A DNA stretch of 64,000 nt from Alkalinema pantanalense (GCF_050753345.1 NZ_JBLZFX010000020.1:1-64000), one strand, 5' to 3'; shown: positions 8,117 through 17,926, numbered from the stretch's first letter. Made by a program: numbers and translations. The notes: generated by a model not told the origin, from the sequence alone.

Positions 8117-10258
8117 TTACGATTTCACGATCGCGCCAAAATCCGCCAGTACCCGTGCCCGGTTGCGCAAGACACCCAACAAATTCAACCGATTTTGCTT
8201 AATGGCCGGATCTTTATCCATCACCAAAACGCTGTCTTCGCCGTCAAAGAACTGCGTCAACGTCGGCGCGATCGCCGCCAAAGAACTCACCAACTGGTCA
8301 TAATCCGTTTGGGCTTGCAACTGCGTCAAGGCATCATAAAACGCCTGCTCCGAGGATTTCTGGAACAAAGTGGGTTGTACCACCGCCGTCACATCGGTCT
8401 GTTGGAAATCTAAGGTTCCCTGGGCTGCCAGCTTCGCAGCGCGGTTCACTACCGCATAGATCGGCGCTAAGCGGCCATCCTGGCGAATCGTCTGCACAAA
8501 CACCGCCCGATCGCGCACATTGACCAAGTCCCGCAAGGCGCGATCGGCATAGTCAGCGTCATTCTCGCCCACTACAGCATTCACCAAGTCATAGTCAATG
8601 CCATGCTCTTCCTTCAACAGGGTTTGCACCCGCTGCAGGAAAAAGTCCTTCAACGCAGTCAGCAAACCGTCGGCCTTCAATTTCATGACCGACTCATACT
8701 GCTGGTTAAATTGCTGAATAATCGTTTCTAGCAATGCTAGGAGATCAATCTTGAGATTAGCGGCCCAAGTAATATTGACAATGGCATTTGCCGCCCGCCG
8801 CAACGCAAAGGGATCGGACGAGCCACTGGGAATCATGTTTAAACTGAAAATACTAACCAGAGTGTCGAAGCGATCGCTCAAGCCCACCACTTGACCCGCC
8901 AAGGTCTGTGGCAAGGAATCGCCCGCGCCTTTAGGAAGGTAATGCTCCATAATCGCGATCGCGATTTCTTCCCCTTCACCGCTATGACGGGCATATTTCT
9001 CCCCCATCACCCCTTGCAGTTCCGGGAACTCGCCCACCATCTGCGTCACCAAATCCGCCTTGCACAGCAGCGCCGCCCGTTCGATCGCCTGCCGTTGCGT
9101 TCCCGCAATCGCCAACTGGTCGCACAGATGCCCTGCAATGCCCATAATGCGATCGGCCTTGGCTCGCATGGAGCCTAAATCCGCTTGGAACGTCACCGTT
9201 TCCAACTTCGGCAGAAAACTTTCCAGCTTTTCCCTACGATCGGCATCAAAGAAAAACTTCCCATCGGACAACCGCGCTCGAATCACCCGTTGATTGCCTC
9301 GGGCAATAATGTCCGCCTTAGCCGGATCACCGTTAGAAATCGTAATGAAGTAGGGCAGCAATTCCGTAGAATCGGCCCCTTTGCGCACAGGGAAGTAGCG
9401 CTGATGGCTTTCCATTTCCGTAACGGCCACCTCAGCGGGCAACTCCAGAAACTCGTCATCAAATTTCCCCACCACCGCTGAGGGATATTCCACCAGGTTC
9501 ACGACTTCCGCCAACAGGTCAGAGTTGATGGTTGCCACACCGCCGATCGCCTCCGCTGCAGCCTTGGCTTGGGTGACGATCGTCTGTTCCCGCTGAGCTG
9601 GATCCACCTCGACAAATGCCTTGCGTAACGTGGCGACATAGTCATCCGCCGTTGCAATATTAATCGGTTCCGGATGCAGCACCCGATGGCCCGCCGACAG
9701 CCGATCGCTGGTGTAAACTGCTTCTGCCCCATTGGTCAACGTAATCGGCAGAACCGTATCGTCAATCAACGCGACCAACCAGCGCACAGGCCGGGAAAAC
9801 CGCACGTCCCCATTGCCCCAGCGCATCAGCCGCTTACCTTCCAAACCCATCACCCACTGCGGCACCAATTCCGTCAGCAACTCCGCCACCGGACGCCCCG
9901 CAATGCGCTTCTGCACAAAGACAAAGTCCCCCTTTTCCGTGGGACGAATTTCCAAATCCGCCACCGCCACACCCTGTTTCTGGGCAAAGCCTTCTGCCGC
10001 TTTGGTGGGCTGACCGTCTTTGAACGCGGCCTGGGCGGGGGGGCCTTTCACTTCCTCGGTTTGATCGGCCTGTTGCAGGGGCAGTCCTTTCACCAGCACC
10101 GCCAGCCGTCGCGGAGTTCCGTAGAATTCAATCCCCGAAGGTTCCAGTTTCAGCTCTGCAAAACTTTGGGGAATGCGAACTTTCCATTGTTCGATCGCGC
10201 TCGCCACAAAGGCAGCAGGGAGTTCTTCGGTTCCAACTTCCAACAAAAACGACGACAT
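8117..10258 (-). CDS. glyS: Glycine--tRNA ligase beta subunit
   Basis: Beta chain of the bacterial alpha2-beta2 glycyl-tRNA synthetase; it contributes tRNA binding while the alpha chain (not in this window) carries the aminoacylation core. 713 residues, close to the family norm of about 690-720. It begins with the diagnostic FLLEVGTEELPA (about 4-15) and has FYGTPRRLAV, PEFMESHQRYFP-like and HD-like (HSGEGEEIA) segments and a C-terminal DALR-like helical part ending near RNRARVLADFG. Single gene upstream of murD. Long antisense frames over it are shadows. Confidence 0.95.
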   Translation of the reverse strand: MSSFLLEVGTEELPAAFVASAIEQWKVRIPQSFAELKLEPSGIEFYGTPRRLAVLVKGLPLQQADQTEEVKGPPAQAAFKDGQPTKAAEGFAQKQGVAVADLEIRPTEKGDFVFVQKRIAGRPVAELLTELVPQWVMGLEGKRLMRWGNGDVRFSRPVRWLVALIDDTVLPITLTNGAEAVYTSDRLSAGHRVLHPEPINIATADDYVATLRKAFVEVDPAQREQTIVTQAKAAAEAIGGVATINSDLLAEVVNLVEYPSAVVGKFDDEFLELPAEVAVTEMESHQRYFPVRKGADSTELLPYFITISNGDPAKADIIARGNQRVIRARLSDGKFFFDADRREKLESFLPKLETVTFQADLGSMRAKADRIMGIAGHLCDQLAIAGTQRQAIERAALLCKADLVTQMVGEFPELQGVMGEKYARHSGEGEEIAIAIMEHYLPKGAGDSLPQTLAGQVVGLSDRFDTLVSIFSLNMIPSGSSDPFALRRAANAIVNITWAANLKIDLLALLETIIQQFNQQYESVMKLKADGLLTALKDFFLQRVQTLLKEEHGIDYDLVNAVVGENDADYADRALRDLVNVRDRAVFVQTIRQDGRLAPIYAVVNRAAKLAAQGTLDFQQTDVTAVVQPTLFQKSSEQAFYDALTQLQAQTDYDQLVSSLAAIAPTLTQFFDGEDSVLVMDKDPAIKQNRLNLLGVLRNRARVLADFGAIVKS

Positions 10259-10377
10259 AGTCCAGTGCAGCTTGTAATCAGCAATTAGGCAACTGGACTA
10301 GTTTACCGTGATCAGCCAGTCTGTGAGCGGAATCCCGTTATAGAATTCTCGAGATTGTCTTCCCGGCAATTAGGATT

Positions 10378-11082
10378 TTAGTTTGGGTTTAAGTTAAAGG
10401 AAATTTCCTCGTGGATTTCCGAGTAGTCCACATAGGCACTCGCCTTGGTGGTGGGATGGGTCAATCGCGTCAACACTTCTGGATGAAGTGCTTCTAGGGA
10501 GCGATAGCTGCCACTCACAAAGAAGAAAAATTCCGTATTCCCAACGCGAAGAAAGTCGCCATCTTTGAGCAGGCAACGGTTTTCGACCTTGACTCCATTA
10601 ACGAAGGAACCGTTCATGCTGTTCAGGTCAATGAGATAAAACCCTTCCCGGCGAGTAAACATTAGGACGGCATGACGACGGGACATCATGCGATCGCGCA
10701 TTGGGACGGCGGCTTCACGGTTCCGTCCGATCGTCCAGACCATCTGGGGTTGAATTAAGGTACGGGAGCCTTCACCCAATAGATTGGTGATCAGGTAAGC
10801 TTGTTGGCCTCGCAGTACCCCCTGCACATACTTAGGTCTCGCCACATCACTGTGATAGCTAGTAAGGTCACTATTGGGTTGATCATTGCCATCATCCATG
10901 ACAAAGGTCGCAATCTGGTGGGATAGCACTTCATCGGAGTCATCTAGCCCATCGAGATTTTCAGACCTCGTAGCTTGTCCTGAAGCCAGCACTTCAATTT
11001 CGCTGACGAGGGCGTCAAGGTTGAGGGATGCTGAGTCAAAGGGGGATAAAAAAATATCAGGAGAATGTGGGTCTAAACTCAT
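10378..11082 (-). CDS. FHA-domain protein
   Basis: 234 residues. The FHA domain spans about 110-190, with the hallmark IGRN(R) near 115, SRRHA near 132 and NSMNGSFVNG near 150. These form the loop set that binds phosphothreonine peptides. The N-terminal 100 residues are acidic and low-complexity, and the C-terminal 40 have no clear domain. No membrane segment. FHA proteins usually read out Ser/Thr kinase signalling; neither a kinase nor a phosphatase gene is adjacent, so the partner is unknown. Stands alone, divergent from the gene at 11436. Confidence 0.85.
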   Translation of the reverse strand: MSLDPHSPDIFLSPFDSASLNLDALVSEIEVLASGQATRSENLDGLDDSDEVLSHQIATFVMDDGNDQPNSDLTSYHSDVARPKYVQGVLRGQQAYLITNLLGEGSRTLIQPQMVWTIGRNREAAVPMRDRMMSRRHAVLMFTRREGFYLIDLNSMNGSFVNGVKVENRCLLKDGDFLRVGNTEFFFFVSGSYRSLEALHPEVLTRLTHPTTKASAYVDYSEIHEEISFNLNPN

Positions 11083-11435
11083 GAAAATCTCCCCTTAAAT
11101 GATTTTGAGGATGTCATTATTTGGCGTCGTCATCTGGCGAATGCTATGGGAGGACATTCCTGCTTAGAGTGCCCCAGGCTAGCGGACAAACTAACGAGTG
11201 CGCCACCATAATTTCGTGATTTTTTCGATTATTTTTATTTGTTTTTTAGCGTAAAATATGTCTTCTCGTCTGCCAACATGGCTCTAATGCCGGATTCTGT
11301 GGCCTAGATCAGCCTTTCTCCCTGATCTGCACCCCACGATCGCCAATACCAGCCACGCCAATACCAGTCACTCGATCCCCTACGTTCTAGAATAGACGGC
11401 GTACCCCGCGCGTAATGAGAGAAGGGTTCGTTGCC
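11083..11435. other. Divergent intergenic region
   Basis: 353 bp between the FHA gene (minus) and the next plus-strand gene. It contains a very T-rich block near 11219-11262 and must hold both promoters. No hairpin or RNA motif is recognised. Confidence 0.6.
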
Positions 11436-12959
11436 ATGATGCAGATGCCTGCCCCAGTTCCACGCCGTTTTGGTCACCCCCTCGATCGGTTAGCTGTGGC
11501 TTTAATTGCAGCGTTGGTTCTTGTGATTGGTGTATTACTGTTCGCGGGCGATCGAGGTGCACCTAAAGTCCGGGAATTTAGCTGGCAAGATCGCGAGGTT
11601 GGCGCAATGGATACGGCCTTTGTGCTGAATTTTAGCCGCCCCATGGATCATGACAGCGTGGTGCAAAATCTCAAAATTACCCCCTCCTTACCCGGTCGGA
11701 TTAGTTGGGCGGGTCGGCGCATGGTCTATACCCTCAACTTTCCGGCTCCCTATGGGGAGGGTTTTCAGGTGCAACTGCAAGATGCGCAGGATCGGTTTCA
11801 GCAGGGCACCTACCACGCCAAAATACAACCCTTCAGCGCCACCTTTCGCACCCGCGATCGGGTCATTGCCTATCTTGGCACCGAGGGCGAAGAAGCCGGA
11901 CGAATTGTGCTTTATAACTTGACGAAGGAGGAAAAACGCCTTCTGACGCCGTCCCATCTCATGGTCTTTGAATTTAAGCCCTATCCGTTGGCCGATCGCA
12001 TTCTTTTCTCGGCGGTCGATCGGGCCATGGCAACCTCCCAAGCGCCTAATACTCCAGTTCCGATTGTGGAACAAAAGCTCTATACCGTGGCTACGGGGTT
12101 GCGTGTGAACGCCGCAGGGGCGTTCGACAATCAATCGAGTGATTTGCCCTATAGTCCGGGGGATGCGGGACAGGTGCTCGAAGTTCTGGACAATCAAGAC
12201 TATCAAAACTTGAAATTTGATCTGTCGGCTGATGGGCGCACGATCGTAGTGCAACGAGTCAGCCGGAAAAATCAAGGACAGTCCGAACCCTGGGTGCTGC
12301 GATCGGGACAAGCTCCAGCACCGATCAAGCTGGAACAGCCCAGCGGGGACTTTTTGATCACCGCCGATAGTCAGTCCTTAATTTTGGCCCAAGGAGAAGG
12401 GTTGTCCGTTCTTCCCCTACAAGAAGGAGCCGAAGCCCCCAGTTTCTTGCCCAAGTTTGGGACTGTCTTGGGCCTAGCTCGGGATAATACCGCAGCGGCC
12501 ATGGTGAAGTTTAATAAGAACTACACCCGATCGTTGTTTCTGGTCACTGGTCAAGGGGAAAAGGAAATTTTTCAAACTACGGGATCAATCCTCACCGCAA
12601 TCTTTGATCCCACGAAGCAGTTTCTCTACTGTCTGCTTACGGAGTTGATTCCCGGCGAAACCTATCAGGAACAGCCCTACCTTGCTGCGATCGACCTGAA
12701 AGCGGCTCAAACGGCAACGAATCTGAATGAAGCCCTGCGCCCACTCCTGAAACTCCCCAATCAACGGGAAGTCAAAGTCAGTCTTTCTCCTGATGGCGTA
12801 GCGCTCTTGTTTGATCAGACCGTGATGGGGGATAGTTCCCAGGGGCAGCCGGCTCAGACGGGGCAACTTTGGCTCCTTCCCCTAGCGAGTGATCCGAAGC
12901 AAGTCTTGGAACCCCAAGCCCTACCTTTTTCTGGAATTCATCCTCAATGGTTGCCCTAG
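11436..12959 (+). CDS. Membrane-anchored protein, Ig-like domain plus beta-propeller-like repeats
   Basis: 507 residues from ATG 11436, chosen over 11415 because GAGAAGGG lies about 10 bases upstream. One hydrophobic helix near the N-terminus (LAVALIAALVLVIGVLLFA) anchors it, with the rest outside the cytoplasm. Residues about 45-135 look like a bacterial Ig-like domain of the SbsA/Big_5 kind (FVLNFSRPMDH..., LKITPSLPGRISW). The remainder has repeated beta-strand motifs like WD40/TolB propellers (LSADGRTIVVQ, LSPDGVALLFD). I do not recognise a named family or function. Single gene. Confidence 0.75.
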   Translation: MMQMPAPVPRRFGHPLDRLAVALIAALVLVIGVLLFAGDRGAPKVREFSWQDREVGAMDTAFVLNFSRPMDHDSVVQNLKITPSLPGRISWAGRRMVYTLNFPAPYGEGFQVQLQDAQDRFQQGTYHAKIQPFSATFRTRDRVIAYLGTEGEEAGRIVLYNLTKEEKRLLTPSHLMVFEFKPYPLADRILFSAVDRAMATSQAPNTPVPIVEQKLYTVATGLRVNAAGAFDNQSSDLPYSPGDAGQVLEVLDNQDYQNLKFDLSADGRTIVVQRVSRKNQGQSEPWVLRSGQAPAPIKLEQPSGDFLITADSQSLILAQGEGLSVLPLQEGAEAPSFLPKFGTVLGLARDNTAAAMVKFNKNYTRSLFLVTGQGEKEIFQTTGSILTAIFDPTKQFLYCLLTELIPGETYQEQPYLAAIDLKAAQTATNLNEALRPLLKLPNQREVKVSLSPDGVALLFDQTVMGDSSQGQPAQTGQLWLLPLASDPKQVLEPQALPFSGIHPQWLP

Positions 12960-13382
12960 GGGGGGCTCTTCTCAGGATGTTTCGTCTAATCTCCTCAATC
13001 GTTCTCTCCTTACGATCGCTTGAAGATCCCCATGGCGGGTTCTGGCTTGCTTTCAAGAATCACTGGCTTAGGAAGACTTTTAGGCAGATTAGGCTTTATG
13101 AACAAATTTATCAATGGAGACGGCAGATTGACCGGACAATCGCTAGAATGGGGGGTAACCTAGAGGTGAGACGAGTGGATCACTTGACGCCGAACATCCG
13201 TCGATCGTGTCACGTCGATCGCGTCTCTAGTCTTTGGTAGGTTCTTGGAGAGTTCCTCGTATCTCAACATGACTATACTGACCGAGTTCAATTGGCGCTG
13301 CGGGTTCCTTCCCCCATCTTTGTACAGCTTCGTACATACTGCATCTCGGCGGTTAAAGCTCCAAATTTTACAGTTGTAAATG

Positions 13383-13444
13383 CAACATTGCCCAAGTCAA
13401 CATTGCCCAAAGTCAACATTGCCCAAGTCAACGATTGCCCAAGT
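13383..13444. repeat. Tandem direct repeat, 15-16 bp, four copies
   Basis: Four successive units of CAACATTGCCCAAGT, the second with an extra A and the fourth starting CAACG. The copies are head-to-tail without spacers, so this is not a CRISPR. Confidence 0.9.
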
Positions 13445-13493
13445 AGTGGTGAAGCGTCTTTAAAAGCCCTGTAACTTGCGCTTTTGACCCTTA

Positions 13494-13531
13494 TATTTGA
13501 CGTTTCTACTTGTATTTGACAGTTCTACTTG
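13494..13531. repeat. Tandem direct repeat, 19 bp, two copies
   Basis: TATTTGACGTTTCTACTTG is followed directly by TATTTGACAGTTCTACTTG, differing at two positions. Confidence 0.85.
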
Positions 13532-13977
13532 TTGTGGGTCAAAGGGTTTTGGGATTGACTGCTGGGGAATGAGCCCAGGTCTGGGACTCCTAATAACAAC
13601 CCTAGCCTTCGGGGATCCAAGATTTTTTGGGGTTACTATTTGAATTAGTGAAGAATTTTCAGCACCATATCCTTAGTGTTCCTTCGCACTTGTTTCCGTT
13701 TCCTAGGTCGGCGGGGCGGACGATCGTCCTGATTGACAGACTAACCTTCCTGGAAGCTGCCATGGAACCCCTTAGGGAACCCAACATTCTCAGGTGTGCT
13801 AAGCCCGTTATCTCGAGATTATTCAGAGAGGTCGTGTATGAGTGAATAGGAGCATCGATCGCCCAGAGGAAATGGGAGTGAAGTACAATATCCAATTCCT
13901 CTCTGATAGACTCCAGCCAATTACACGATGTGATGGATCTATCCCTAGACCTTTGAGATTGTCTCAGGAGAAACACC

Positions 13978-14292
13978 ATGTTGCACCGCAAAATTTATCA
14001 ACTTTGCTGCGATGGACGAGAAGTTTGGATTTTTCTGCGGGATCAGCAACGCTGGATTGAGCGCGCCCGAATTTTAGACATTGAGGGGGATCTCGTAACC
14101 CTGCGGTACGAAACCGAGGAAGAGGACGAAGTGTGTTCCTGGGAAGAAATGGTTCGTCTAGAAAGCATTGGGGCAGTGACCCAAAAATTAGCATCGGTGC
14201 CTAAGGGGAACGTCGATCCCTTGGTATCCGACGATTGTCCAGAAGCAGAGCAGTTGTCGAATCAACCGTCGTCAGAATCGAATGAGTCCTAG
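13978..14292 (+). CDS. Conserved cyanobacterial protein (DUF6679-like)
   Basis: 104 residues. The first 70 (MLHRKIYQLCCDGREVW... RARILDIEGDLVTLRYE... EEMVRLESIGAV) form a compact beta-rich domain that I associate with a small family confined to cyanobacteria, probably DUF6679. The remainder is a polar, low-complexity tail. A clear AGGAGA ribosome site precedes the ATG. No membrane segment or catalytic motif is visible. The domain resembles a small SH3-like barrel, but that is a guess. Function unknown. Confidence 0.8.
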   Translation: MLHRKIYQLCCDGREVWIFLRDQQRWIERARILDIEGDLVTLRYETEEEDEVCSWEEMVRLESIGAVTQKLASVPKGNVDPLVSDDCPEAEQLSNQPSSESNES

Positions 14293-14381
14293 TGGTTCTA
14301 GCCCTTGCGCCCTAGCCTTGTAAGATTTGCTGAACGGGGCGTTGTGCGGGGGGCTGGATGATTCAGAGAGGATGACTAAGG

Positions 14382-14416
14382 AAGGGAGGCCCGATCGACG
14401 ATCGGCCTCCCTTTAT
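14382..14416 (+). terminator. Strong hairpin terminator
   Basis: AAGGGAGGC and GCCTCCCTT, with an extended GATCG inner stem, followed by TATATT. It lies 90 bp beyond the stop of the gene at 13978-14292. Confidence 0.75.
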
Positions 14417-14491
14417 ATTGCTCAGTGCTACAGATGTAGCAGGTCAAACGTTCTAGATTAGGATTAGTTCGGATCAGCTGGAATCAATCCT

Positions 14492-14523
14492 GTAGAGGTT
14501 GGTAGTCGTAGAGGTTACTAGTC
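14492..14523. repeat. Tandem direct repeat, 16 bp, two copies; region 14293-14713
   Basis: GTAGAGGTTGGTAGTC is followed directly by GTAGAGGTTACTAGTC. Apart from this and the terminator at 14382, the 420-bp gap contains nothing I recognise. It should include the promoter of the HlyD-type gene. Confidence 0.85.
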
Positions 14524-14713
14524 AAGATTGAATGGTCAAGCGTCAATATCAAAAGTAGATGCTCATTTGCAGGGAGATGTAAATTTGGAGAGCATGACCC
14601 AACATTTTTGCTAAGAAGTGGGTAATCTAGCTGCGAAGGTGGATTACCCTGAAAGCTAACGCTTTCACAATGATCAGAAACATTATTAGCCCCATAACTA
14701 TCCCGGCAATTCC

Positions 14714-16204
14714 ATGAAAGTCTCTCTCTCCGCAACCCCGGCCCAGTCCCGTCAACTGAAACAGCAACTGGCGAACCCAGAAGATCAACTGTCCTATGAG
14801 TTGGGCAAAGCTGTCCAAGAGCTTCCGCCGCTGTATACCCGGTTGTTAGCGGGTGGAATTAGCGTATTGACTCTCAGCGCGATCGGTTGGGCCCACTTTA
14901 GCTTGATTGATGAAGTAGCCACGGCCCAGGGTAAACTGATCCCCTTTACTGAAGTCCGCCCCCTACGTGCCCTGAGTGCGGGCAGTGTGTCACGGGTTGC
15001 CGTCCAGCCGGGGCAGACCGTCACCAAGGATGAGGTTTTGGTGGAAGTGGATCCTGGGGTTGCAGAAACGAGTGTGGAGAGTTTAGAGAAGGATGTCGCC
15101 AAAATTCAAGAAAATATTGCACGGTTAGAAGCGGAAAGCCGAGGACAAGTGACGGCCTCCAATGCCGAACAAAGTCAGTTGCTCCTAGCACGACAACGGG
15201 AGCTCCAGGAAAAGCAATCAGCGGCCAACGCCGAGGCCAATCGCCAACTTGCCACGATCGGGGAAGGCCAATCCCGCCTAGAGCGCTTTCGTGAGAACCT
15301 CACCAACGCTAGGGAGACCCTCGCCAATGCTCAGATTAGTAAGCAAAACGCTGAACGGAATTTAGCAACGGCCAAGGAAAAGGAATCCCGTTTGCGCACC
15401 CTGAATGAAGATCAGGCGGTGCCCCACATTGAATACCTTAATGCTGTGGATCAGGTGACGAATGCCAGCAACCAAGTCACCAATGCCAGCAATCAGATTG
15501 TGGAAGCCCAGAACCAGATTGTGAGCTTAGAAAAGGAAATCGAGGCCCAGGCAGAGCGGGTATTACAAGCTCAACAAGCGTTTGAAGGCGCGAGAAGTAC
15601 AGCGGCGGGGATCGGCCCCCAACGCCAAGGGGAAATTCTGACGCAGTTGACACAGCAACGGCAGGAACTGACGAAAAAGCAAGGGGAATTGGACGTCGCC
15701 AAGAAGCAGCAAAAGGATCGCGAAACGATCTCTGCCCCCTTTGACGGGACGGTCTATGACGTGAAGGTGACTCAAGGGCCGATTCAGCAGGGTGAAGAAA
15801 TTTTGCGGGTGTTGCCTAAAAATCAAGACTTGGTGCTGGAAGCCAAAATTCTCAACCGAGATATTGGCTTTATCCTGCAAAAATTCGAGCAAAAGGAAGA
15901 AGTGAACGTCAAGGTCAAATTCGCCACCTTTCCTTACCAGGAATTTGGCATCATCGAAGGTAAGCTGATCCAGGTGAGTCCTGACGCGATCGTTGAGAAG
16001 GATGAAAGTGGGCGAGATATTGGCCCAGTGTTTCCCTGCAAAATTCAGTTGAAGCAATCCTCGATCAAAGTTCGAGGCCGAGAGGTTGCCTTCACCCCAG
16101 GGATGGCAGCCACCGCCGAAATTGTGACCCGCAAGAAATCCGTTCTTAGCTTCCTGACCGAACCGATTACCAAACGCTTTAACGAAGCCTTCTCAGTGCG
16201 TTAA
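14714..16204 (+). CDS. HlyD-family membrane-fusion (adaptor) protein
   Basis: 496 residues. Short cytoplasmic N-terminus, one membrane helix at about 42-64, first half-lipoyl segment (about 85-115, VDPGVAETSVESL), a long coiled coil of Q/N/A/E-rich heptads (about 115-325), second lipoyl half (TISAPFDGTVYDVKV, about 335-350) and a beta-barrel domain ending GMAATAEIVTRKKS. This is the layout of type I secretion adaptors that bridge an inner-membrane ABC exporter to TolC. No exporter or TolC gene is adjacent, so the cargo is unknown. It is followed at 120 bp by a glycosyltransferase on the same strand. Confidence 0.9.
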   Translation: MKVSLSATPAQSRQLKQQLANPEDQLSYELGKAVQELPPLYTRLLAGGISVLTLSAIGWAHFSLIDEVATAQGKLIPFTEVRPLRALSAGSVSRVAVQPGQTVTKDEVLVEVDPGVAETSVESLEKDVAKIQENIARLEAESRGQVTASNAEQSQLLLARQRELQEKQSAANAEANRQLATIGEGQSRLERFRENLTNARETLANAQISKQNAERNLATAKEKESRLRTLNEDQAVPHIEYLNAVDQVTNASNQVTNASNQIVEAQNQIVSLEKEIEAQAERVLQAQQAFEGARSTAAGIGPQRQGEILTQLTQQRQELTKKQGELDVAKKQQKDRETISAPFDGTVYDVKVTQGPIQQGEEILRVLPKNQDLVLEAKILNRDIGFILQKFEQKEEVNVKVKFATFPYQEFGIIEGKLIQVSPDAIVEKDESGRDIGPVFPCKIQLKQSSIKVRGREVAFTPGMAATAEIVTRKKSVLSFLTEPITKRFNEAFSVR

Positions 16205-16323
16205 TGAAGGTGGGAGCGAGAGCAGTCATGAGCAATTATCCCTAGATTTGTCTAGGAAATCACGATTCCTCTCTCCAAAAATCCCATAGAATAAGGAGCG
16301 GGTAGACGTGTAAAACATTTTTT

Positions 16324-17268
16324 ATGAGAATCCTTGCCCTTGTTCCCGGTGAAATCGGTGATCAAATCCTTTTTTTCCCGACGATCGATGATTTGAAAAA
16401 ACGTTATCCCGAGGCTCAGATTGATGTAGTAGTAGAACCCAGAGCCAAGGAAGCTTACCGGGTATCCAAGTCAGTCAATGAAGTCATTGCGTTTGACTTT
16501 CAGGCAAGGAACAGTCTAGCCGACTGGGGTAACTTGCTGGGAACGGTGCGCGATCGAGAATACGAAGCAGCAATTACCCTGGATAATCGCTGGTCAGTCG
16601 GGTTTCTCCTGTGGTTGAGCGGCATTCCCAACCGAATTGGCTTTGCGGGAGGCTCGGGGGATTCTTTCCTAAACCGGACTGTGCCTTACAAGGGCAATCA
16701 ATATATTGCCCAGGCCTACCATGATTTGTTGCAGGGCATGGACTTGGGAACCCCACTGCCTGACTTCAAGGTGAGTGTCCCAGCCAAAGATTTACAGTGG
16801 GCTGACCAAGAGCGACAACGCCTAGGATTGTCTTCAGGGGGGTATGTCTTGGTCTGTGGCGATGCTAAATCGACCGATGGCCTCTACCCGACGGACAACT
16901 GGCGCTTGATTCTGCAAGATTTTCAGAAAAAACAACCGGAGTTACCGTTGGTGCTGGCGCAGGTATCCGAGGATGATAGCTGGGTGACATCCTTGATGGA
17001 GGTCTTACCGGGTCTGAAGCTCACCTGTCCGGACAACTTGGGGCAATTGGTGGCAATGTTGACGGGAGCCAGTCTGGTGATGTGTCTGAATAGTGACACA
17101 ATGCATCTCTCTGTGGCATCGCAATCCTTTACCTTAGTCCTGTTAGGTCAGGCGGATCCTAATAAACTCTTACCTAAGAGCGATCGGGTTCTGTCGATTA
17201 AGTCCTCCACAGGTCAAGCAGCAGATATTGCACCTTCCACTGTCCTGGAAAAAGTGTGGGGTGGTTAA
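16324..17268 (+). CDS. Family 9 glycosyltransferase
   Basis: 314 residues with two Rossmann-like halves as in ADP-heptose:LPS heptosyltransferases (GT9). The N-terminal LALVPGEIGDQILFFPTI corresponds to the GDxLL/P acceptor-side motif. The C-terminal half has VLVCGDAKSTDGLYPTDNW in place of the usual GAxxxxKxWP, and a CLNSDTMHLSVA motif equivalent to the family NDSGPMHLA donor-binding segment. Probably builds outer-membrane or surface polysaccharide. The altered donor motifs make a heptose donor uncertain. Possibly co-transcribed with the HlyD gene upstream. Confidence 0.82.
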   Translation: MRILALVPGEIGDQILFFPTIDDLKKRYPEAQIDVVVEPRAKEAYRVSKSVNEVIAFDFQARNSLADWGNLLGTVRDREYEAAITLDNRWSVGFLLWLSGIPNRIGFAGGSGDSFLNRTVPYKGNQYIAQAYHDLLQGMDLGTPLPDFKVSVPAKDLQWADQERQRLGLSSGGYVLVCGDAKSTDGLYPTDNWRLILQDFQKKQPELPLVLAQVSEDDSWVTSLMEVLPGLKLTCPDNLGQLVAMLTGASLVMCLNSDTMHLSVASQSFTLVLLGQADPNKLLPKSDRVLSIKSSTGQAADIAPSTVLEKVWGG

Positions 17269-17311
17269 GGACACATAGGAGTTGCGATGTGTCTATAGGC
17301 TACATCTCTAG

Positions 17312-17343
17312 GTGCGGGATGAATCTAGTGTGGGATGAATCTC
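17312..17343. repeat. Tandem direct repeat, 16 bp, two copies
   Basis: GTGCGGGATGAATCTA is followed directly by GTGTGGGATGAATCTC, between convergent genes. Confidence 0.85.
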
Positions 17344-17399
17344 TGGGCAATAGAAATTTGGGCAAGGCGTTTTAGAAATTACTGCGGCTTCTGGATTGC

Positions 17400-17846
17400 C
17401 TAATCACTCCCACCTACGTTAATTCCACTGCCATAGAGTTGAGCGTTTTGAAACGTTAAGTCAGTAAGGTTAGCCCCTCGGGTTTCTGCGTTGTAGACGA
17501 TCGCATTGGTCAAATCAGCCCGCGCCATATTGCTGCCACTCATGTCCGCATTGGTGGCAAAGGTTCCAACCAGGTTGGCTCGTTCCAGATTGGCACCCGA
17601 TAAATCTGCTCCTTCCAAATTGGCCCCTGACAGATCCGCTCCCTCCAGGTTGGCTCCCCGCAAATCTGCCCCAATTAAATGGGCATGGCGTAGGTTAGCT
17701 CCTGCCAAGTTGCATCCCTGACATGCGCCTGTTTCTAGTAACTTCTGGACTTGTTCCGGATCGGCAGCTTGTGATGGTGTAGACATCAGCAATGCGATGG
17801 CTACGGTAATGGCATAAATCATCGATCGCTGTATAGATTGCCGCAT
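17400..17846 (-). CDS. Exported pentapeptide-repeat protein
   Basis: 148 residues. The signal peptide ends near residue 27 (PSQA|ADP). A short N-terminal segment with a CQGC pair leads into about 16 consecutive A(D/N)LxG-type pentapeptides (residues 48-140), which fold as a right-handed quadrilateral beta-helix. In cyanobacteria such exported proteins are abundant and mostly of unknown role; periplasm or thylakoid lumen is the likely site. The CxxC just before the repeats recurs in this subgroup. Its repeats generate near-identical 15-bp DNA words at 17580-17700. Confidence 0.88.
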   Translation of the reverse strand: MRQSIQRSMIYAITVAIALLMSTPSQAADPEQVQKLLETGACQGCNLAGANLRHAHLIGADLRGANLEGADLSGANLEGADLSGANLERANLVGTFATNADMSGSNMARADLTNAIVYNAETRGANLTDLTFQNAQLYGSGINVGGSD

Positions 17847-17926
17847 AGTGTTCCTTCTCCACCAAACAGGACAGGTGGGCTTAACTTCAGTGGAAATGCG
17901 TAGTATTCCGGAAAGGCTTGGAATTA

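Larger units (their letters stand above)
12960..13977. other. 1-kb gene-poor region
   Basis: No frame in this kilobase looks coding; the 97-codon frame ending at 13240 overlaps the preceding gene and has no recognisable residues. It holds two direct-repeat clusters (13383-13444 and 13494-13531). The last 60 bp before 13978 must contain the promoter and the AGGAGA ribosome site of the next gene. Confidence 0.6.

Noticed and set aside
9674..10288. 204-codon plus-strand frame opposite glyS
   Set aside because: Its translation is low-complexity His/Arg/Gln-rich and lies wholly antisense to a certain glyS gene; a shadow of its codon bias.
11688..12311. 207-codon minus-strand frame inside the gene at 11436-12959
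   Set aside because: The opposite strand has a coherent anchored beta-rich protein; this frame shows no domain and no ribosome site.
12947..13240. 97-codon frame after the gene ending at 12959
   Set aside because: Starts inside the previous gene, Arg-rich with no conserved motif; the surrounding DNA looks non-coding.
13383..13444. CRISPR-like short repeats
   Set aside because: Units are contiguous without spacers; no cas genes anywhere in the window.
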